Shown in pieces: positions 24,115-31,982 of a stretch of DNA of 64,000 bases. The stretch lies in assembly GCF_003234855.1 (NCBI RefSeq), contig NZ_QKTO01000003.1, forward strand, positions 310,001 to 374,000, given 5' to 3'. This DNA comes from Curtobacterium sp. MCBD17_032. Lineage in GTDB: Bacteria; Actinomycetota; Actinomycetes; Actinomycetales; Microbacteriaceae. Position numbers and translations under genes: made by a program. The notes beneath the pieces were generated by a model. It was given only the letters and a program-made list of their open reading frames with translations, was not told the DNA's origin and made no database searches. Numbering within the stretch: the stretch's first letter is position 1; each line of letters starts with the position of its first letter.

Positions 24115-25010
24115 GCGCCGCGCAGCAGACCGACCGCCACGAGGCGAAGCAGCACCGGCACCGCGGTCCGAGCTCGCTCGAGGGCAAGCGCCTCGGTTTC
24201 CCGCGACTGGTCCGCAGCGAGTGGATCAAGTTCTGGAGCATCCGGTCGACGTTCTGGTGCTTCGCCGTCATCGCCGTGCTGACGATCGGCCTGGCGACCC
24301 TCATCGGCGCGCTGGCCGAGGGCGACGCGCCGACCACCGCCGCCGCGAACGAGGCGATCGTCGGGATGAACACGATCAGCGTGTACCTGTCCGCCCTCGT
24401 CGTCGGGGTGCTCGGCGTCCTCATCATCTCGGGCGAGTACGCCACCGGGCAGATCCGGTCGACCTTCACCGCCGACCCCGGACGCCTCGGCGCCCTGCTC
24501 GCCAAGGCCACCGTGCTCGCCGTCTCGACGTTCCTCGTCAGCGTCGTCGCCACCTGGATCGGCGTGGCCGCCTCGACCGCCCTGCAGTCGGGCAAGGGGG
24601 TCCACCCGGACCTCGCCGACCCCGCGGTCTTCATGCCGCTCCTCGGTGCGTCCGTGTACGTGACGCTCGTGGCGCTGCTCGCGTTCGGCATCGGTCTGCT
24701 CGTCCGCTCCAGTGCCGGCGGCATCGCCGTCACACTCGGGATCCTGCTCGTGCTGCCGATCGTGCTCAGCCTGGTGTCCGTGCTCGCGGGCATCGACTGG
24801 CTCGGCACGGCCGCCGGGTACCTGCCCGATGCGGCCGGCGCGCAGCTGTACGCGTACGCGTCCGACGCGCCGGCGGGTGCGACCGGGGCCCCGGCGACGG
24901 CCGAGGGTGGCTCCGACCTGAACGGGTGGAGCGGTGCGGGCGTCCTCCTCGCCGAGGTGGTCGTGGTCAACGCGCTCGCGATGGTGGCCGCGCGACGCCG
25001 CGACGTCTGA
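24111..25010 (+). CDS. ABC-2 type exporter membrane protein
   Basis: 299 residues. Cytoplasmic Gln/His/Arg-rich N-terminus, then RLVRSEWIKFWSIRSTFWCFAVIAVLTIGLATL (typical permease start) and six hydrophobic segments, with GEYATGQIRSTFTADPGRL in the first cytoplasmic loop contacting the ATPase. ATGA overlap with the ATPase gene. Its last codons and stop lie in the first copy of a 61-bp tandem duplication. Confidence 0.88.
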   Translation: MSAAQQTDRHEAKQHRHRGPSSLEGKRLGFPRLVRSEWIKFWSIRSTFWCFAVIAVLTIGLATLIGALAEGDAPTTAAANEAIVGMNTISVYLSALVVGVLGVLIISGEYATGQIRSTFTADPGRLGALLAKATVLAVSTFLVSVVATWIGVAASTALQSGKGVHPDLADPAVFMPLLGASVYVTLVALLAFGIGLLVRSSAGGIAVTLGILLVLPIVLSLVSVLAGIDWLGTAAGYLPDAAGAQLYAYASDAPAGATGAPATAEGGSDLNGWSGAGVLLAEVVVVNALAMVAARRRDV

Positions 25011-25122
25011 GCTCACCGGCACACCGGTGACCGGTCGCCGCCGACGGGAGGCCCGTGGCGGCGACGTCTGAGCTCACCGGCACACCGGTGACCGGCCGCC
25101 GCCGACGGGAGGCCTGTGGCGA
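25001..25122. repeat. 61-bp tandem duplication
   Basis: 25001-25061 and 25062-25122 are near-identical copies (differences at only a few positions). The first includes the final codons and stop of the ABC membrane protein and one GACGGGAGGC arm; the second repeats both. The duplication adds a second copy of the 5' terminator arm. Confidence 0.9.
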
Positions 25123-25143
25123 GTCCGCCGCGGGCCTCCCGTC
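25104..25143. terminator. Dispersed palindrome, convergent terminator
   Basis: GACGGGAGGCC (25104-25114) pairs with GGCCTCCCGTC (25133-25143), between the ABC exporter genes and the convergent GntR gene. Confidence 0.75.
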
Positions 25144-25145
25144 CG

Positions 25146-25892
25146 TCACCGTGGTGCGGGATCCGCCGTCGGTACCTGCCCCGCACGCAGCATCGCCTGT
25201 TCGAGCAACTCCACGTCGATGCCGACATGCCGGCGAGCGACCTCGCCGGCCTCCACCGCCCGCCCCGCACACAGCGCCTCGACGAGGACCTCGTGGTCCC
25301 GCGTGGCACGTGCCTCCATGTCCGCCATGCCCTCCTCGGTCCCCCAGAGGTGTGCCGGTGCCGCGATCGAGATCTGCGCCTCGAGGGTCGCGAGGGTCGC
25401 GCGGAGGACGTCGTTGCGCGCCGCGTCGATGATGCTCCGGTGCAGAACGGCGTCCGCCTGCTGCTTCGCCGCGCCGCTCGAGGCCTGCCGGAAGGCGTCG
25501 AGCCGGTCCCGGAGCGCGGCCGCCTCCACCGGGGTGATCCGCTCGGCTGCGGCGGCGGCCAGGGCCCCGTGCAGCAGCGCGATCGCGTCGGCGGTGTCCT
25601 GGATGCCGGCCCACCGGGCGAGCAGGGTCCGGCCGACCGACTCGGACGAGCTCGCCGGCCACTGCGTCCGGACGAACGTGCCGCCACCACGTCCGCGTCG
25701 GGTCTCGAGCAACCCACGGTCGACCAGGCGGGCGAGCGCGCTCCGCACGGTGACACGCCCGACGCCGAGCAACCCCGCGAGCTCGCGCTCCGGTGGCAGA
25801 CGCGCCGCGGGCAGGTACTCCCCCACGGCGAGCGCGGTCACGAGGCGGTCCTCGACCTCGTCGACCCGCGTCTCCGTCGCGCGATCCGTCAC
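25146..25892 (-). CDS. GntR/FadR family regulator
   Basis: 248 residues. GntR wing-helix at residues 10-75 (EVEDRLVTALAVGEYLPAARLPPERELAGLLGVGRVTVRSALARLVDRGLLETRRGRGGGTFV) and an FCD domain with metal-ligand-type motifs (ADAVLHRSIIDAARNDVL, ATRDHEVLVEALCAGRAVEAGEVARRHV). GTG start. Diverges from the hydrolase-permease-amidase set and is its likely repressor. Confidence 0.88.
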   Translation of the reverse strand: MTDRATETRVDEVEDRLVTALAVGEYLPAARLPPERELAGLLGVGRVTVRSALARLVDRGLLETRRGRGGGTFVRTQWPASSSESVGRTLLARWAGIQDTADAIALLHGALAAAAAERITPVEAAALRDRLDAFRQASSGAAKQQADAVLHRSIIDAARNDVLRATLATLEAQISIAAPAHLWGTEEGMADMEARATRDHEVLVEALCAGRAVEAGEVARRHVGIDVELLEQAMLRAGQVPTADPAPR

Positions 25893-25953
25893 GGCACCCC
25901 TTCCGACGGTCCACCGTGCCCCGGTGCTGTTACGGCCACGTTAAACGAGGAGA

Positions 25954-25989
25954 AAAGGTCTTGCCTGGGACCTTTCGAGGGGCCATGCT
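25954..25989 (+). promoter_or_regulatory. Promoter with 22-bp operator, hydrolase-permease operon
   Basis: AAAGGTC-N8-GACCTTT (25954-25975) is a perfect 7+7 inverted repeat. A -35 TTGCCT (25961-25966) lies inside it, and a -10 CATGCT (25984-25989) follows with 17-bp spacing, six bases before the ATG at 25996. The operator therefore covers the -35, as expected for repression by the divergent GntR protein. Confidence 0.65.
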
Positions 25990-25995
25990 CACCCC

Positions 25996-26910
25996 ATGTC
26001 CCGCATCACCGAGAGCACGATGCCGTTCCTGGACGGCGAGACCTGGTACCGGATCACCGAGCCCGACCACCCCGTGGCGGGCGCGCTGCCCCTCGTCGTC
26101 CTGCACGGCGGCCCCGGCATGGCGCACGACTACCTGCGGAACCTCGAGGCGTTCGCCGACGAGACCGGCCGCACGGTCGTCCACTCCGACCAGTTCGGTT
26201 GCGGTCGGAGCAGCCACCGGCCCGACGCCCCCGCCGACTCCTGGCAGCCGCAGCTGTTCGTCGACGAGTACCGCGCGCTCGTCGCCCACCTCGGCCTCGG
26301 CGACCACCACGTGCTCGGGCAGTCGTGGGGCGGCATGCTCGGCAGCGAGATCGCGGTCCGCCGGCCGGGCGGCATCGCGAGCCTGTCGATCTGCAACTCG
26401 CCGGCGTCGATGCAGCTGTGGGTCGACGGGGCCGCCGAGCTCCGCGCCCAGTTGCCCGCGGAGGTGCAGGACGCACTCACCCGGCACGAGACCGCCGGCA
26501 CGACCGACGACCCGGAGTACCTCGCCGCGACGCAGGTGTTCTACGAGCGTCACGTCTGCCGCGTCGTCCCGATGCCGGCCGACTTCGTCGCGTCCGAGGA
26601 GCAGATGGAGGCCGAGCCGACCGTCTACCACACCATGAACGGGCCGAACGAGTTCCACGTCATCGGCTCCCTCCGCGACTGGTCCGTCATCGACCGCCTC
26701 GACCAGGTCGACGTGCCGACCCTCGTCGTCGCCGGTGAGCACGACGAGGCCACCCCCGCCACCTGGCAGCCGTTCGTGGAGCGGATCGCGGGTGCCCGCC
26801 AGCACGTCTTCCCCGGCGCGAGCCACTGCACCCACCTGGAGCAGCCGGAGGAGTTCCGTCGCGTCATCGGCGCGTTCCTCGCCGAGCACGACGCCCAGCC
26901 TCCCGTCTGA
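25996..26910 (+). CDS. Proline-iminopeptidase-family alpha/beta hydrolase
   Basis: 304 residues. Oxyanion-hole HGGPGMAHDYL (about residue 36), nucleophile elbow GQSWGGML (Ser about 111), acid in VAGEHDEATP and His in GASHCTHLEQPEEF. Family members cleave N-terminal proline or hydrolyse amino-acid amides. It leads an operon with an APC permease and a formamidase-family enzyme, suggesting stepwise breakdown of an imported amide or peptide-like compound. Confidence 0.85.
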   Translation: MSRITESTMPFLDGETWYRITEPDHPVAGALPLVVLHGGPGMAHDYLRNLEAFADETGRTVVHSDQFGCGRSSHRPDAPADSWQPQLFVDEYRALVAHLGLGDHHVLGQSWGGMLGSEIAVRRPGGIASLSICNSPASMQLWVDGAAELRAQLPAEVQDALTRHETAGTTDDPEYLAATQVFYERHVCRVVPMPADFVASEEQMEAEPTVYHTMNGPNEFHVIGSLRDWSVIDRLDQVDVPTLVVAGEHDEATPATWQPFVERIAGARQHVFPGASHCTHLEQPEEFRRVIGAFLAEHDAQPPV

Positions 26911-26980
26911 CCAACCCGCGGCCACCGGCCGCGCCCCACACCGTCCCTGCACCGTCGGCACCACCCCGGCCGGCCGCGCA

Positions 26981-27025
26981 CCGGACGGGAGGCTCGTCCC
27001 CATCCGTCACGAGCCTCCCGTCCGG
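26981..27025. terminator. Dispersed palindrome within the operon
   Basis: A 17-bp perfect stem, 26981-26997 with 27009-27025 (arms contain GACGGGAGGC and GCCTCCCGTC), lies in the 161-bp gap between hydrolase and permease. It may attenuate transcription or mark a transcript end. Confidence 0.75.
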
Positions 27026-27071
27026 CGCCCCATCCCCTGCACCGTCCCTCCTCCCCCGAAACGGAACCGAC

Positions 27072-28520
27072 ATGTCGCAGCAGCAGAGCGAACTCTCCGC
27101 ACAGCAACAGCTCGAGGCCTACGGCTACAAGCAGGAGCTCAAGCGCTCCGTCTCCACCACCGACCTGCTCGTCTACGGGCTCGTCTTCATGGTGCCGATC
27201 GCCCCGTGGGCGATCTTCGGCACCGTCTACAACGCGTCGAGCGGCATGGTCCCGCTCGTCTACATCGTCGGCCTCGTGGCGATGATCTTCACGGCCCTGG
27301 CGTACGCCCAGATGGCGAAGTCGATCCCGCTCGCCGGCAGCGTGTTCTCCTACGTCGGCCGCGGCATCCACCCCACCGCCGGGTTCTTCGCCGGCTGGGC
27401 GATCCTGCTCGACTACCTGCTCGTCCCGACGCTGCTCTACGTGTTCGCGGCGGAGAGCATGGTCGGCATCTTCCCCGGCACCCCGCGGTGGATGTGGGCG
27501 CTCGTCTTCGTGGTGATCAACACGGTCATCAACCTGGCCGGGGTGTCGTCGCTCAAGCTGGCGAACCGCGTCTTCCTGCTCATCGAGCTCGTGTTCGTCG
27601 CGGTCTTCGTCGTCATCGCGATCGTCGCGCTGACCGGTGGCACGGTGCCCGGCGCCTCGTTCAGCACCGACCAGGTGTTCGACCCGTCGAAGGTGTCCGC
27701 GCCGTTGATCGCGTCGGCACTGTCGATCGCGGTGCTGAGCTTCCTCGGCTTCGACGGCATCTCGACCCTGTCCGAGGAGTCCACCGGCCGCCGTGGCGGT
27801 GCCGGGCTCGCGATGATCCTGGCGCTCGTCATCGTCGCCTTCCTGTTCGTCCTGCAGACCTGGCTCGCCAGTGCCCTCGCCGCCGGGCGCGACTCGTTCT
27901 CGGACAGCGAGGCCGGGAACGCCTTCTTCACCGTCGTCGAGCAGGCCTCGTCGAGCGGCTGGGCGACCGCGTTCTTCGCCGTCAACGTGCTCGCGGTGGG
28001 CATCGCGAACGCCATGGCCGCGCAGGCAGCGACGAGCCGCCTGCTCTTCTCGATGAGCCGCGACCGGCAGCTGCCCGCGTTCCTGCACAAGCTCAACGGC
28101 CGCCAGGTCCCGCAGAACGCGATCCTGGTCGTCTCGGTGCTCTCCGCGATCCTGGTGCTGTTCTTCGTCGGTCAGATCAACACCATCTCGTCGCTGGTGA
28201 ACTTCGGCGCACTGTTCGGGTTCATGCTCCTGCACGTGTCGGTGTTCGTGCACCACGTCGTGAAGGGGAAGTCCCGCAACTGGCTGCTCCACCTGGTCGT
28301 GCCGCTCATCGGGTTCCTGGTCATCGGGTACGTCCTGCTGAACGCCGCCGTCGAGGCGAAGGTCGGCGGCATCATCTGGCTCGTCGTCGGAGCCGGCGTG
28401 TTCCTCTACTACCGGGCGACGGGGCGCTCCACCGAGGTCGGTTCGGAGGAGCCGGGCACACTGGGTGAGGGCGACCACACCGCCGCGACGACCGTGACGA
28501 AGGACGAGGACCACCGATGA
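27072..28520 (+). CDS. APC superfamily amino-acid/amine permease
   Basis: 482 residues with about twelve membrane segments. The N-terminal YKQELKRSVSTTDLLVYGLVFMVPIAPWAIFG and SFLGFDGISTLSEES (helix 6) are APC-family landmarks. A hydrophilic tail of about 40 residues is cytoplasmic. It presumably imports the substrate acted on by the two enzymes encoded on either side. ATGA overlap with the next gene. Confidence 0.88.
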   Translation: MSQQQSELSAQQQLEAYGYKQELKRSVSTTDLLVYGLVFMVPIAPWAIFGTVYNASSGMVPLVYIVGLVAMIFTALAYAQMAKSIPLAGSVFSYVGRGIHPTAGFFAGWAILLDYLLVPTLLYVFAAESMVGIFPGTPRWMWALVFVVINTVINLAGVSSLKLANRVFLLIELVFVAVFVVIAIVALTGGTVPGASFSTDQVFDPSKVSAPLIASALSIAVLSFLGFDGISTLSEESTGRRGGAGLAMILALVIVAFLFVLQTWLASALAAGRDSFSDSEAGNAFFTVVEQASSSGWATAFFAVNVLAVGIANAMAAQAATSRLLFSMSRDRQLPAFLHKLNGRQVPQNAILVVSVLSAILVLFFVGQINTISSLVNFGALFGFMLLHVSVFVHHVVKGKSRNWLLHLVVPLIGFLVIGYVLLNAAVEAKVGGIIWLVVGAGVFLYYRATGRSTEVGSEEPGTLGEGDHTAATTVTKDEDHR

Positions 28521-29464
28521 CCGCGGACCACCACCTCCCGAACACCCTCGGCCGCCCCGGCTACGCCGCCGACCGCGAGCCCGTGCTCACCATCGCGCCC
28601 GGCACCGGCGAGACGATCGGGTTCGAGACGACCGACGCCGTCTACGCCGAGCTCGACGACCACCACGACATGGCGCAGCTGCAGGCCCCGATCAACCCGG
28701 TCACCGGCCCGGTGTACGTCGAGGGCGCGGAGCCGGGCGACACCCTCGCCGTGACGATCCACGACATCGAGCTCACCACACACGGCTGGTCGGTGTCGCT
28801 GCCGGGCTCGGGCGCCCTGCAGCACGTGATGGGCGACCGCGTCTTCACCCGCCGCTGCCCGATCGAGGACGGCGTCGTGCACGTCACCGACCGGCACGCG
28901 TTCCCCGTCCGTCCGATGATCGGGTGCATCGGGACCGCCCCTGCCGAGGGTGAGAACTCGACGATCATGCCGGCCTACGCCGAGGGCGGGAACATGGACG
29001 TCACCGAGGCCCGCCCCGGCTCGACGGTGTACCTGCCGGTCCGGGTCCCCGGCGCGCTGCTCTCGATCGGCGACATCCACGCGATCATGGCCGAGGGCGA
29101 GTCGTCCTTCGTCGCCATCGAGGCGCAGGGCACCGCCGTCGTGTCCGTCGACCTCGTGAAGGGCGGACCAGCTCTCCGTGCCCCGCGCATCGAGACCGCC
29201 GACGAGTGGCTGTTCGTCGGCCTCGGTGAACCCGTCCAGGAGAGCATCCGCCGCGGGTACGAGGACGCCTACGCGTTCCTGGTCGACGAGCACGGCTGGA
29301 GCGGGGACGACGCCTACGCGGTGCTCAGTGCCGTGGGTGACTCGAAGCTCGGCGGGCCGACGGGCTCCGGTGCGCCGGACCCGCTCCACCCGTTCGACGC
29401 GGTCGGTGCGGTGACGCTGCACCGGGTGCCGAAGGCGGTGCTGGAGCCGGCCGCAACGCCGTAG
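28517..29464 (+). CDS. Acetamidase/formamidase family enzyme (second copy)
   Basis: 315 residues. Family landmarks: INPVTGPVYVEGAEPGDTLAVTIHDIEL, FPVRPMIGCIGTAP, AYAEGGNMDVTEARPGSTVYLPVRVPGA, SIGDIHAIMAEGESSFVAIEA. Distinct from the copy in the allantoin operon and shorter (315 against 356 residues), so the two probably act on different amides. Overlaps the permease stop by 4 bp. Releases ammonia from a short amide. Confidence 0.85.
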   Translation: MTADHHLPNTLGRPGYAADREPVLTIAPGTGETIGFETTDAVYAELDDHHDMAQLQAPINPVTGPVYVEGAEPGDTLAVTIHDIELTTHGWSVSLPGSGALQHVMGDRVFTRRCPIEDGVVHVTDRHAFPVRPMIGCIGTAPAEGENSTIMPAYAEGGNMDVTEARPGSTVYLPVRVPGALLSIGDIHAIMAEGESSFVAIEAQGTAVVSVDLVKGGPALRAPRIETADEWLFVGLGEPVQESIRRGYEDAYAFLVDEHGWSGDDAYAVLSAVGDSKLGGPTGSGAPDPLHPFDAVGAVTLHRVPKAVLEPAATP

Positions 29465-29482
29465 CCTCCGGCCGCCGCTCGC

Positions 29483-29542
29483 CGGACGGGAGGCCCGGAC
29501 CGCGTGACCGACGTCGGTCACGCGGTCCGGGCCTCCCGTCCG
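29483..29542. terminator. 60-bp perfect palindrome
   Basis: 29483-29512 is the exact reverse complement of 29513-29542 with no loop, outermost bases CGGACGGGAGGC and GCCTCCCGTCCG. It is the longest member of the dispersed family and sits after the formamidase-family stop, between convergent genes. It could act as a very strong hairpin terminator or form a cruciform. Confidence 0.9.
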
Positions 29543-29590
29543 TGCGTCCGTGCGTCCGTGCGTGCGCCCGTGCGGTGCGTCCGTGCTTGC
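29541..29590. repeat. CGTGCGTC 8-bp tandem repeat
   Basis: CGTGCGTC occurs twice exactly at 29541-29556, followed by degenerate units to about 29590, directly abutting the 60-bp palindrome. Strand slippage at the hairpin could have created it. Confidence 0.75.
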
Positions 29591-29708
29591 TCGCTTGCGT
29601 TCGAGGTCCCGCAACACGCCGCCGGTTGCCCGTCCCGGTTGCGCGATCCGAACATCTCGCGCGCGAGGTGCGCGGATCCCAGGACCGCGGGGACGGGGCC
29701 CGGGCGCG

Positions 29709-30431
29709 TCAGAACGCGTGTGCTCCGAGGAGCGTCCCCGCGGCGTAGGTCGCGGCGAGCGCGAGCGCCCCGCCGAACACCACGCGGACGGTGGCGCGGC
29801 CGCGACGAGCACCTCCGAGTGCGGCGCCGGTCGTCCCGGTCACGGCGAGTGCGACGAGCACGGCGACCACCGTGACCGCGATCTGGATCGACGTCGGGGC
29901 GAGGAGCATCGCGAGGAAGGGCAGCGCGGCGCCCGCGGTGAATGTCGCGGCCGAGACCCAGGCCGCGCGCCACGGGCTGACGACCTCCTCCTCGGCGTCG
30001 CGCAGTGCTGCGGCGGCGCGGCGGTCCCGGACCTCGGGACGGGCGAGTTCGGCGGCGACGGACGCGGCGACGTCGTCAGCGACACCGAGCGCGCGGTAGT
30101 GGGCGGCGATGGTGCCGGCGTCCTCGGACTCGGCCTCGAGCTGCGCCTGGTGTGCTGCCTGCCCCGTGCGCTGGGCGTCGCGCGCGCCGCTGACCGAGAC
30201 GTACTCACCGAGCGCCATCGAGACGGCACCACCGACGAGTGCCGCGGTGCCGGCGGCGAGGACGGGTCCGGTGGTGGCACCGGTGCCGGCGACGCCGACG
30301 AGGACGGCTGCGACGGAGACGATGCCGTCGTTCGCGCCGAGGAGCCCGGCGCGCAACCAGTTGAGGCGGGCAGCGCTCGTGGCATCGTCGTGCTCGCCCG
30401 CGGGGAGCGCGAGGTCAGCTGCGGTCGACAT
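29709..30431 (-). CDS. VIT1/CCC1-like (DUF125) membrane transporter
   Basis: 240 residues. Starts with LNWLRAGLLGANDGIVSVAAVLVGVAG, the first-helix motif of VIT1/CCC1 proteins, then GGAVSMALGEYVSVSGARDAQ with family Glu, a cytoplasmic helical hairpin rich in Asp/Glu, and three C-terminal membrane segments. Such proteins move Fe2+ or Mn2+ out of the cytoplasm. No metal regulator is adjacent. Confidence 0.88.
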   Translation of the reverse strand: MSTAADLALPAGEHDDATSAARLNWLRAGLLGANDGIVSVAAVLVGVAGTGATTGPVLAAGTAALVGGAVSMALGEYVSVSGARDAQRTGQAAHQAQLEAESEDAGTIAAHYRALGVADDVAASVAAELARPEVRDRRAAAALRDAEEEVVSPWRAAWVSAATFTAGAALPFLAMLLAPTSIQIAVTVVAVLVALAVTGTTGAALGGARRGRATVRVVFGGALALAATYAAGTLLGAHAF

Positions 30432-30595
30432 GGGGAGAGCCAAGCACCTGCGCGCCGATCGCACCAGCAAGGGAAGGCTGCCCTGACCGGGCGTTTCCCG
30501 CCGTGGAGGACCGCGCCGCACCGGCCGACGGCCCGCAGGAGCACGATGGACCGGACCGCACGCTCCACCGCCGCCGGCAGTCTCCGAGGAGAACC

Positions 30596-31387
30596 ATGTC
30601 CACCGTCCCCGCCCGCACCGACCCCGTCCGCTACGTCGCCATCGGGGACAGCTTCTCCGAGGGCGTCGGCGACGACGGGGACGTCCCCTTCCCCGGTTGG
30701 GCCGGACGGCTGGCTTCCGGGCTCGCCGACCACCTGTCGGCGCCGGTCTCGTACGCGAACCTCGCGATCCGCGGTCGCCTGCTCGCCGGGGTCCTGGACG
30801 AGCAGCTCGACGCCGCGCTCGCCCTCGACCCGGCGCCGACGCTCGTCACGTTCTGCGGCGGCGGGAACGACATGCTCCGGCCGGGCTACGACGTGGACGT
30901 GCTGCTCGGTCGACTCGCGACCGCGGCGGACGCGGTCGCCGCCCGCGGGATCCGGCTGGCGCTCCTCAGCCCGGCCGACCCGAGCGCCCGACTGCCGCTC
31001 GGCAAGCTCATCAACGCCCGCGGGGACGCCTGGGCGGAGGCCCTGACCGGCTTCGCGCAGGAGCGGGGCCTGCCCTACGTCGACGTGTCCCGCGACCCAC
31101 ACCTGCGGCGTACCGAGTTCTGGTCCGAGGACCGGCTGCACATGAACCCGCTCGGACACCAGCGGGTGGCCGACCTGGCCCTGCACGAGATCGCGGGTGG
31201 ACCGACCGTGACGGTGCCGGTCGTCCCGGACGCGACGCGATCGTCGGTCACCGAGGAGCTCCGGTACTACCGGGACCACGTCGTGCCGTGGGTCCGGCGG
31301 CGCGTGACCGGCCGGTCCTCCGGTGACGGACGGGTCGCGTCCCACGGGGACTGGACGCCCGTGCCGCCGAGCGGTCGACGACGCTGA
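30596..31387 (+). CDS. SGNH/GDSL-family hydrolase
   Basis: 263 residues. Block I GDSFSEGVGDD (nucleophile Ser about residue 17), block III GGGNDML, and block V DRLHMNPLGHQ with catalytic Asp and His. No signal peptide is visible, so it is probably a cytoplasmic esterase or deacetylase. GAGGAGAACC precedes the ATG. A basic C-terminal tail of about 40 residues lies beyond the catalytic core. Confidence 0.9.
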   Translation: MSTVPARTDPVRYVAIGDSFSEGVGDDGDVPFPGWAGRLASGLADHLSAPVSYANLAIRGRLLAGVLDEQLDAALALDPAPTLVTFCGGGNDMLRPGYDVDVLLGRLATAADAVAARGIRLALLSPADPSARLPLGKLINARGDAWAEALTGFAQERGLPYVDVSRDPHLRRTEFWSEDRLHMNPLGHQRVADLALHEIAGGPTVTVPVVPDATRSSVTEELRYYRDHVVPWVRRRVTGRSSGDGRVASHGDWTPVPPSGRRR

Positions 31388-31417
31388 TCCGGGCGGGCCG
31401 CGGCCCGGCAGCCGCGG

Positions 31418-31915
31418 TCAGACCACGAAGGTCCGGGTCGGGCGGCCGCTGAGGGCGTGCGGGAACGGCTCGCCGACCGGGCGGAACCCGGCGCTGCGGT
31501 AGAGGCGCACGGCCGGCGCGTTGTCCTCGAGCGCGTGCAGCATGCAGTGCTCGTACCCGGCGTCCCGGGCAGCGTCGACGGCCGCGACGAGGAGCGCACG
31601 ACCGAGCCCGCTCCCCTGTGCGGCGGGCGCGACCGCGAGCAGGCTGAGGTAGGCGGCGTCGTTCGGGCCCGCTCCCCCGCCGGTCCCGGGCGCGGTGACG
31701 AGTGCGAAGCCGCGGACGCCGTCGTCGGAGTCCCCGGGCGCGACCACGAGAGCGACCCGCTCGGCGGCGAACTTCGCGGCCGCTCGCGCTCGGACCGCCG
31801 GGTCCCGGGGACGACCGTCGCGCGCGGCGACGGCGGCGGCCCACAGGTCGATGCACGCGGTGTCCGTCCCGGCCTCCGCCGTCGCGACCCGCACGGCTGC
31901 AGAGGACTCGATCAC
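31418..31915 (-). CDS. GNAT family N-acetyltransferase
   Basis: 165 residues with the GNAT core: YLSLLAVAPAAQGSGLGRALLVAAVDAARDAG (acetyl-CoA pyrophosphate loop QGSGLG) and LHALEDNAPAVRLYRSAGFRPVGEPF. Substrate unknown. GTG start six bases after a TAGGGT -10 (31922-31927, minus), so probably leaderless. Confidence 0.85.
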   Translation of the reverse strand: MIESSAAVRVATAEAGTDTACIDLWAAAVAARDGRPRDPAVRARAAAKFAAERVALVVAPGDSDDGVRGFALVTAPGTGGGAGPNDAAYLSLLAVAPAAQGSGLGRALLVAAVDAARDAGYEHCMLHALEDNAPAVRLYRSAGFRPVGEPFPHALSGRPTRTFVV

Positions 31916-31982
31916 CGGACCACCCTACGACCGGGCTCCTGCGTGTGCCGGCCGCGTGCGGACGCCGTCACCGGCCCGCCGG

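Noticed and set aside
23185-25010. Antibiotic biosynthesis or self-resistance cluster around the ABC exporter.
   Set aside because: No biosynthetic enzymes are adjacent; neighbours are catabolic operons.
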